Positions 59,989-64,000 of a stretch of 64,000 nucleotides of DNA are shown here, in pieces (the stretch's first letter is position 1; each line of letters starts with the position of its first letter). The position numbers were made by a program, and so were the translations under genes. Under the pieces are notes generated by a model that did not search any database, was not told the origin of the DNA, and saw only the letters and a program-made list of their open reading frames with translations. This DNA comes from Streptomyces klenkii. GTDB lineage: Bacteria; Actinomycetota; Actinomycetes; Streptomycetales; Streptomycetaceae. Location: NCBI RefSeq assembly GCF_003626645.1, contig NZ_RBAM01000006.1:310001-374000 (forward strand), given 5' to 3'.

Positions 59989-60591
59989 TCACAGCAGCCA
60001 CGGCCGGAAGTCCTCCGCGGGCGGCAGGCCCGCGTTCTCCCGGGCGGCCGCGGCCGTGCGGTGGATGTGGAAGAGCAGGCGCACGGCCGCTCCCGGGTCG
60101 CCGAAGGAGACCTGCCCGTCGGGCTCTTCGCGCAGGGCCCGGTCCACGCGGGGCACGATGGTGCGCGGGCCGATGATGGTGGCACCGGCGGTGAAGAGCA
60201 TCCGCTCGACCTCGGAGTACGGCTTCTGCTCGGCGACGGAGTCCTCGCAGGTGGTGAGGACGGCCACGGGCTTGCCCACGAGGGGCGAGCCCTCGGCCGG
60301 CCAGGTCAGCCAGTTCAGGAGCGTGCGCAGCGAGCTCGGTGGCGCGCCGTCCGTCTCGGGCGTGGTGAGGACGATGCCGTCGGCGAGGGCCGCCATCTGG
60401 CGCAGCGCGTCGGCCACGGGGTGCGACGGGGCGATGATCTCGCTGCCGGCCCGGGCCAGCACGGAGGGTGCCGTGCTGACGACGAGCCGGGTGCCGGAGG
60501 CTCCTGGGGCCGAGAGGGCGCGAAGCAGCCGGTCACCGTACGGATCGTCTTCGGTGGGGGCGCTCAGCCCCAGCAGGAGGACGTTCTCCAC
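59989..60591 (-). CDS. NADPH-dependent FMN reductase-family protein
   Basis: 200 residues, flavodoxin-like fold. TTPETDGAPPSSLRTLLNWLTW corresponds to the family's PEYNGxxPxxLKNAxDW flavin loop, and GKPVAVLTTCED is the next strand. It could supply reduced FMN to an oxygenase, or protect against redox-cycling azapteridines such as toxoflavin, which generate peroxide (inference). GTG at 60591 follows AAGGAAGGAG. It lies 44 bp after the MFS gene on the same strand, so the two are probably co-transcribed. Confidence 0.82.
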   Translation of the reverse strand: MENVLLLGLSAPTEDDPYGDRLLRALSAPGASGTRLVVSTAPSVLARAGSEIIAPSHPVADALRQMAALADGIVLTTPETDGAPPSSLRTLLNWLTWPAEGSPLVGKPVAVLTTCEDSVAEQKPYSEVERMLFTAGATIIGPRTIVPRVDRALREEPDGQVSFGDPGAAVRLLFHIHRTAAAARENAGLPPAEDFRPWLL

Positions 60592-60635
60592 GGTCGGTCT
60601 CCTTCCTTGGGGTGCGGGGTGCCGGGTGCCGGGCG

Positions 60636-62105
60636 TCAGGCGGCCGCGGCGGGGCGCAGGCGGCGGGAGACGAGGACGCCGGCCAGTGCGAGGACCGCGG
60701 TGATGGCGAAGGTGAACAGGAGCCCGGCCCGGGTGGTGGAGTCGTGCTGGTGGGCCATGGCGATGGCGGCGCCGCCGATGCCGGAGATCAGGCCGGTCGC
60801 GAGGGTCTGGGCGAGCTGGAGGGAGCCGCTGACGAGGCCCTGCTGCTCGGCGGGGGCCTGTTCGAGGGTGTCGGTGGTGGCGGCGTTGAAGCCGATGCCC
60901 ATGCCGATGCCGCCGAGGGCCCAGCCGGCGATGGCGACGAGCGGCGGAATGGCCTCGACGAGGACGGCCGCGGCCATGACGACGAGTCCGGCGAAGAGGA
61001 TGGTGAAGCCGAGGGTGACGCTGCCGGTGCGGCCGTTGCCGCTGCCGTCGCGCTTGGCCTGCCAGGCGGAGCCGACGACCCAGGTGATGGCGCCGGCGGA
61101 CAGGCCGAGGCCGGCCAGGGAGGCGTTCACGCCGCGGAGCTCCTGGAGGCCGAGCGGGAGGAAGGCCTCGCTGCCGAAGTAGACGCCGCAGAGCAGGAAG
61201 CGGATGCCGATGCCGGCGCCGACTCCGGCGCGCAGGCTGAGCGTGCCGGCGGGGGTGACCTGGCGCAGGGTCGGCACGGCGACGGCGATGCCGACGAGGG
61301 CGAGCACGACGAGCAGCACGAGGTTCTTCAGGAGCAGGGCCTGGAGCAGCAGGGCGGTGCCGGCGGTGAGCAGGATGCTGGCGGCGAGGGGGCTCTTCCA
61401 CCAGGGGCCGGCGGGGGCGCTGCTGGCGGCGGTGCCGGACGGGCGCTCCAGGCGGCGCAGGCCGGGCAGGGTGAGGAGGGCGGCGACGGCGATCAGGGGG
61501 AGCATCAGCAGGAAGACGCCGCGCCAGCTGGTGAGGTCGGCGAGGGTGCCGGCGATCACGGGGCCGATCAGCGAGGGGATGGTCCAGGCGGAGGAGAGCA
61601 GGGCGAACATGCGGGCCCTGAGGTTCTCCGGGTAGGCGAGCCCGATCACGGTGTAGGCCATGCTCATGACAGCGCCGACGCCGAGGCCCTGGAGCGCCCG
61701 GCCCAGCAGGAAGAGCGGCCACGTGGGCGCCGCGCCCGCCACGGCGCAGCCGATGGCGAAGATCAGCATGCCGATGGCCATCGACCGCACAGGGCCGCTC
61801 TTGTCGGCGGCGCGGCCGGCGACCACCGTACCGATGATGTTGGCGAGCATCAGGGCGGACAGACCCCAGCCGTAGGCGCCCAGGCCGTCGAGGTCCTTGG
61901 CGATGTCGGGCAGCACCGTGGCCACGCCCAGGGACTCGAAGGCCACCATGCTCACGGAAAGGATGACGCCGAGCGTCAGCGCGCGGTAGGCCCCGCTGAA
62001 CACGCTCTCCGACGCGGCGGCCGAGCCCTTCGTGCCCCCCTCTTCGACCGGCGACACGAGCGGCTCACCGGTCCCCTCCGTCACCTGGTTCACGTCTTGC
62101 GACAC
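60636..62105 (-). CDS. MFS exporter of the tox cluster
   Basis: 489 residues, about 14 hydrophobic helices, drug:proton antiporter type. Key segments: LSVSMVAFESLGVATVLPDIAKDLDGL (motif D1 region), IGTVVAGRAADKSGPVRSM (motif A) and SSAWTIPSLIGPVIAGTLADL (motif C-like). GTG start follows AGGAGG. Divergent from a TetR gene with an operator-like palindrome between, the usual design of a product-induced efflux pump. Burkholderia toxoflavin clusters use an RND pump instead, so the exporter type differs here. Confidence 0.87.
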   Translation of the reverse strand: MSQDVNQVTEGTGEPLVSPVEEGGTKGSAAASESVFSGAYRALTLGVILSVSMVAFESLGVATVLPDIAKDLDGLGAYGWGLSALMLANIIGTVVAGRAADKSGPVRSMAIGMLIFAIGCAVAGAAPTWPLFLLGRALQGLGVGAVMSMAYTVIGLAYPENLRARMFALLSSAWTIPSLIGPVIAGTLADLTSWRGVFLLMLPLIAVAALLTLPGLRRLERPSGTAASSAPAGPWWKSPLAASILLTAGTALLLQALLLKNLVLLVVLALVGIAVAVPTLRQVTPAGTLSLRAGVGAGIGIRFLLCGVYFGSEAFLPLGLQELRGVNASLAGLGLSAGAITWVVGSAWQAKRDGSGNGRTGSVTLGFTILFAGLVVMAAAVLVEAIPPLVAIAGWALGGIGMGIGFNAATTDTLEQAPAEQQGLVSGSLQLAQTLATGLISGIGGAAIAMAHQHDSTTRAGLLFTFAITAVLALAGVLVSRRLRPAAAA

Positions 62106-62138
62106 AACGGCCTCCTAAGTTTCGTTCCGTTCCGGGAC

Positions 62139-62164
62139 GTAATTAATAGCAGATTACCTATACT
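62139..62164. promoter_or_regulatory. TetR operator candidate and leaderless promoter
   Basis: Inverted repeat GTAAT-N9-ATTAC (62139-62157), AT-rich, followed by TATACT (62159-62164), which ends 6 bp before the TetR ATG. That spacing implies a leaderless mRNA for the regulator. The exporter promoter runs the other way through the same repeat. Confidence 0.6.
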
Positions 62165-62170
62165 GACCGC

Positions 62171-62836
62171 ATGGTGAACACCCCGAACGGCGCGGTGGCC
62201 GAAGAACGCGAAGCCGGTCAGCAGCGCACAGGCAGGCCGCGGGACGGCCGCATCGACGCAGCCGTGCCCGCCGCGGTGATGGAGCTCCTCAACGAGTCGG
62301 GCTACGGGAACCTGACGCTCGAAGCGGTGGCGGCCCGTGCGGGCACGAGCAAGCCGGCCCTGCGCCGGCGCTGGCAGTCCCGCCAGCACCTGGTCGTGGA
62401 CGCGCTGGTCACCACGATGGGCACCACCCCGACCCCCGACACCGGCTGCACCCACTGCGACCTGATCGCCGGGATCGGCACCCTCAGCCAGGCCTTCGGC
62501 ACCGCGCTCGGGCGGCGCGTGCTGCCCGCCCTGGTGGCCGACCTCGCCGACCAGCCGGAGCTGGACGCCCTCTTCCTGGAGCGCTTCTTCCACCCGCGGC
62601 GGGCCTCGACGGCCGAGGCGCTGCGGCGCGGCATCCGGCGGGGGGACATCCGCCCCGACGCGGACATCGACCTGCTGCTGGACATGCTCGCGTCCAGCAC
62701 GTACTACCGGGTGCTCTTCGGGCACCTGCCGGTGACCGCGACGCTCGCGGAGGACGTGGTCGAGGTCGTCCTGAAGGGCGTGGCGACCGGCACCTGGCGC
62801 GAGAGGCACCGGCACGGGGTCTTCGACGGGTTCTGA
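62171..62836 (+). CDS. TetR/AcrR-family regulator of the tox exporter
   Basis: 221 residues. A short disordered N-terminus precedes the HTH at about 25-70: RIDAAVPAAVMELLNESGYGNLTLEAVAARAGTSKPALRRRW. The recognition helix SKPALRRRW is of the AcrR type with a TetR_C-like ligand domain (about 95-205). Divergent from the MFS gene, so probably a repressor released by the cluster product or an intermediate (inference). Terminated by a hairpin. Confidence 0.87.
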   Translation: MVNTPNGAVAEEREAGQQRTGRPRDGRIDAAVPAAVMELLNESGYGNLTLEAVAARAGTSKPALRRRWQSRQHLVVDALVTTMGTTPTPDTGCTHCDLIAGIGTLSQAFGTALGRRVLPALVADLADQPELDALFLERFFHPRRASTAEALRRGIRRGDIRPDADIDLLLDMLASSTYYRVLFGHLPVTATLAEDVVEVVLKGVATGTWRERHRHGVFDGF

Positions 62837-62864
62837 CGCGCGGGGTTCCCGCAAGGGACGGGGG

Positions 62865-62887
62865 GCCGGGCGCCGTGACGGCCCGGC
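62865..62887 (+). terminator. Hairpin after the TetR gene
   Basis: GCCGGGC/GCCCGGC with a 9-nt loop, between the TetR stop and the LAL-type gene. Moderate terminator. Confidence 0.5.
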
Positions 62888-62911
62888 AGGTACGAGGGGA
62901 GGGAGAGACTG

Positions 62912-64000
62912 TTGCTGAGCCGCGACAGCGAAATGACGGCCCTGGACGGGGCCTTGTCCGCAGCGGAGGCCGGCATGGGGGCCAGCCTGCTGCTGGAGGG
63001 GGGCATCGGAACCGGCAAGTCGCACCTGGTGCGGGCCGCACTGAGGACCGCCCGGAGCAGGGGCTTCGGGACGGTCTCCGCACGCGCCAGGCCCGGCGAG
63101 CGGAGCCGGGCCCACGGCGTCCTGCACCAGATACGCGACCAGCTGCTGTGCCTGCTCGGGAAGGCCTGGCCGCAGGACGACCCGGACGACGGGGACGCGG
63201 AGGCCGCCGGGATGCACCGGCTGATCACCGCCGCCACGGCCGGCTCGCCCCTGCTCATCGCGATCGACGACCTCCAGTGGACGGACACCCCGTCGCTGCG
63301 CTGGCTCGGCTATCTGACGGCCCGCCTGGAAGGCCTGCCGGTCTTCCTGCTGGCCACCCTCGGCGTGGACCGCCCCGGCCCGGCGGGCGAGGGGGCCGGG
63401 CAGCAGGGCGCCGAGTCCCCCGCCGGGATCGCCTCCTTCTTCCACCGCCGCGCGGTGCTCCAGGGCCTCAACTCCGACAGCGTCGGCTATCTGCTGTCCT
63501 CCTTCACCGGCGAGCTCGCGGACCCCGGCCTCGTCCACGCCTGCCGCACGGCCACCGGCGGCAATCCGCTGCTGCTCCAGGCACTGCTGCGCGAGCTGCG
63601 GCGCACGGGCCTCGCGCCGGGCGTCGTCTCCGCGGACCGGGTGGCCGGGCTGGGCCCGGTGGAGATCGCCGAGACCCTCCTGACCCGGCTCGACGGCGGC
63701 TCGCCCGAGGCCGGCGCGGTGCTCGACGCCGTGTCGGTCGTCGCGCCCGCGGCGAGCGGCCCGCTCGTCGCCCGGCTCGCCGGCATCGGCGACGGCGAGG
63801 CCGCCGACCTGCTGTACCGGCTCGTGCACTGGGGCATCCTGACGGAGGATCAAGACGGCTTCGGCTTCGCCCAGCCGCTGGTCATGGCCTCCTTCCGGGC
63901 CCGGATGCCGCCCAGCGAGCGGGCCCGGCTGCACGCGGAGGCCGCCCGTGCCCTCTACGCGAACAGCGCCCCCCGCGAGCGCATCACCGCGCACCTGCTC
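62912..64000 (+). CDS. LuxR-family (LAL) ATPase regulator, 3' end cut off by the window
   Basis: 363 residues visible, still open at the window end. The TTG at 62912 has GGAGGGAGAG upstream and starts LLSRDSEMTALDGAL, the usual LAL opening. Walker A GGIGTGKSH (about 30-38), Walker B LLIAIDDLQWTD, then TGGNPLLLQALLREL, the AAA-type sensor region. The LuxR HTH expected near residue 850-900 lies outside. Large ATP-binding regulators of this type often activate secondary-metabolite clusters, so it is a candidate activator of the tox genes or of both loci. No in-frame TTA was noticed in the visible part. Confidence 0.83.
   Translation, partial: MLSRDSEMTALDGALSAAEAGMGASLLLEGGIGTGKSHLVRAALRTARSRGFGTVSARARPGERSRAHGVLHQIRDQLLCLLGKAWPQDDPDDGDAEAAGMHRLITAATAGSPLLIAIDDLQWTDTPSLRWLGYLTARLEGLPVFLLATLGVDRPGPAGEGAGQQGAESPAGIASFFHRRAVLQGLNSDSVGYLLSSFTGELADPGLVHACRTATGGNPLLLQALLRELRRTGLAPGVVSADRVAGLGPVEIAETLLTRLDGGSPEAGAVLDAVSVVAPAASGPLVARLAGIGDGEAADLLYRLVHWGILTEDQDGFGFAQPLVMASFRARMPPSERARLHAEAARALYANSAPRERITAHLL

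Noticed and set aside
1..64000. CRISPR array, rRNA operon, prophage or integrative element
   Set aside because: No regularly spaced repeats, no rRNA-like sequence, and no integrase, transposase or phage structural genes were seen on either strand.

Overview
The window is very GC-rich actinobacterial DNA and almost certainly Streptomyces. The genes have strong third-position GC, many GTG starts, and 4-bp ATGA/GTGA overlaps. There is a two-domain geosmin synthase, a SpoIIE-type phosphatase with fused PAS/GAF/ATPase domains, LAL, TetR and HxlR regulators, a Tat-exported protein with a TTA codon, and two secondary-metabolite loci. No transposase, phage gene or CRISPR array was seen.

Layout. (1) 1-12.3 kb, mixed genes: a truncated zinc alcohol dehydrogenase, a double-VOC protein, ribosomal protein L25, a Tat-exported glycosidase-like protein, a TolB-like lipoprotein, a fused ABC exporter, a PLP threonine/serine dehydratase with a divergent TetR, an HxlR regulator, an atypical SDR, and a tRNA with an alanine anticodon but a non-alanine acceptor stem. 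(2) 12.3-20.0 kb: a six-gene minus-strand operon resembling the membrane and Fe-S core of hydrogenase-4/complex I. Its large subunit lacks the nickel-binding cysteines, so it fits the 'energy-converting hydrogenase-related' (Ehr) type. (3) 20.6-38.6 kb: tandem ATP-grasp ligases, the SpoIIE phosphatase, a DUF4142 protein, a Tap-like hydrolase lacking its catalytic serine, an exporter, a TetR/FAD-monooxygenase pair on a symmetric divergent promoter, a sensor kinase with a lipoprotein, a DUF937 protein, geosmin synthase, a 26-residue hydrophobic peptide gene, and a CGNR-type regulator facing a phosphotriesterase-like gene across two inverted operators.

(4) 38.6-50.3 kb: a biosynthetic locus. A minus-strand operon of five overlapping genes encodes an adenylating ligase, an MFS exporter, a GNAT-type protein, a LuxE-like acyl-protein synthetase and a LuxC reductase fused to a further ligase. 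Facing it is an iterative type I PKS (KS-AT-DH-ACP, orsellinate-synthase-like, no KR). I infer an aryl or polyketide acid that is activated and reduced to an aldehyde. The PKS promoter region carries 11-bp-spaced repeats of the kind bound by SARP activators.

(5) 51.3-64 kb: genes matching the toxoflavin (7-azapteridine) set of Burkholderia. They are GTP cyclohydrolase II (ToxB), a WD-repeat protein (ToxC), an FGE-fold protein (ToxD), a RibD-like deaminase/reductase (ToxE) and a ToxA-like methyltransferase. Added to these are a second methyltransferase, a secreted SGNH hydrolase, a tandem WrbA-like flavodoxin protein, an NADPH:FMN reductase, an MFS exporter, a TetR and the start of a LAL regulator. 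The set predicts a pyrimidotriazine such as toxoflavin, reumycin, fervenulin or a new congener. Whether loci 4 and 5 form one pathway cannot be told from sequence; a strong hairpin and one small gene separate them.
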